Shown in pieces: positions 63,906-64,000 of a DNA stretch of 64,000 nt. The stretch is taken from the NCBI GenBank assembly GCA_033725935.1, contig MU867086.1, positions 405,062 through 469,061 on the forward strand, given 5' to 3'. Below the pieces are notes generated by a model, which saw nothing but the letters and a program-made list of their open reading frames with translations, was not told the DNA's origin and did no database searches. Numbering within the stretch: the first letter of the stretch is position 1; each line of letters starts with the position of its first letter. The position numbers and the translations under genes were made by a program. The stretch comes from Cladorrhinum sp. PSN259. Lineage: Eukaryota; Ascomycota; Sordariomycetes; Sordariales; Podosporaceae.

Positions 63906-64000
63906 TTGTTCAACTGAGTGCCCTATAGGCCTGTAATACAGGGCCTGTAGGTTGCCACGGCAATGGTAGGTAGCCGTGGCTGCGGAGCGGAAGGATGAGG
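63906..64000. mobile_element. Left end of an unidentified GC-rich insertion
   Basis: Copy 1 continues TAATATATGTCAGACC at this point, but here the sequence changes to TGTTCAACTGAGTGCCC and stays GC-rich without RIP to the window edge. TGTT at the start suggests an LTR. Confidence 0.5.

Overview
The window looks like nuclear DNA of a filamentous ascomycete (Pezizomycotina, most likely Sordariomycetes). The evidence is short 55-105 bp GT-AG introns, secreted enzymes typical of this group, a NACHT-WD40 NLR, chromodomain Ty3/gypsy elements, Tad-like LINEs, and pervasive C:G to T:A decay (CAA to TAA, TGG to TAG, TGC/TGT to TAC/TAT) as left by repeat-induced point mutation (RIP).

Layout. 1-25.4 kb is a gene region of accessory character: a zinc metalloprotease with H-type lectin domains running off the left edge (-), a divergent small protein (+), a VWA/alpha-kinase with coiled-coil repeats (+), a HET-like fragment, an SGNH/CE3 esterase (+), a nucleoside-phosphorylase fragment, a four-exon secreted cysteine-rich protein (-), a five-exon TAP-like alpha/beta hydrolase (+), a heme-thiolate peroxidase (-), an NWD-NACHT-WD40 NLR pseudogene with four lesions (-) and a class I O-methyltransferase (-). 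Several of these genes contain introns and were assembled from separate reading frames; exon limits are given.

25.4-44 kb is a transposon block: a solo LTR, a Tad-like LINE ORF1, a complete Ty3/gypsy chromovirus (28102-35270, target duplication CCTAA), nested LTR fragments, and a second complete copy in the opposite orientation (36830-43988, duplication TATCG). 44-49.3 kb is a small gene island: a broken gene, a UVI-1/HsbA-like secreted protein, a MITE-like inverted-repeat element and an NlpC/P60 pseudogene. 49.5-55.3 kb is a second nested block: a solo LTR of another family, a LINE with a gypsy LTR in its zinc knuckle, and gypsy LTRs inside gypsy remnants. 56.4-58.2 kb holds one intact intronless secreted PQQ/beta-propeller gene. 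58.3-64 kb is transposon again: a truncated gypsy copy, a LINE reverse-transcriptase scrap, and a third gypsy element interrupted near the right edge by a fresh GC-rich insertion.

Most interesting: (1) the gypsy family carries an extra reading frame on the strand opposite gag-pol, between integrase and the 3' LTR. It is readable in three diverged copies with the same start and stop positions (167, 160 and 169 codons) and a CxxC...CxxC motif. (2) The element looks self-primed: ten bases next to the 5' LTR are complementary to a site inside the LTR. (3) Its LTRs exist in at least three forms that differ mainly in a roughly 100 bp U3 module. (4) The astacin-like protease fused to two H-lectin domains is unusual. 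Several neighbouring genes (two NLR-type remnants, one HET-like scrap) are dead immune or allorecognition genes. No secondary-metabolite backbone enzyme, tRNA, rRNA or CRISPR array was found.
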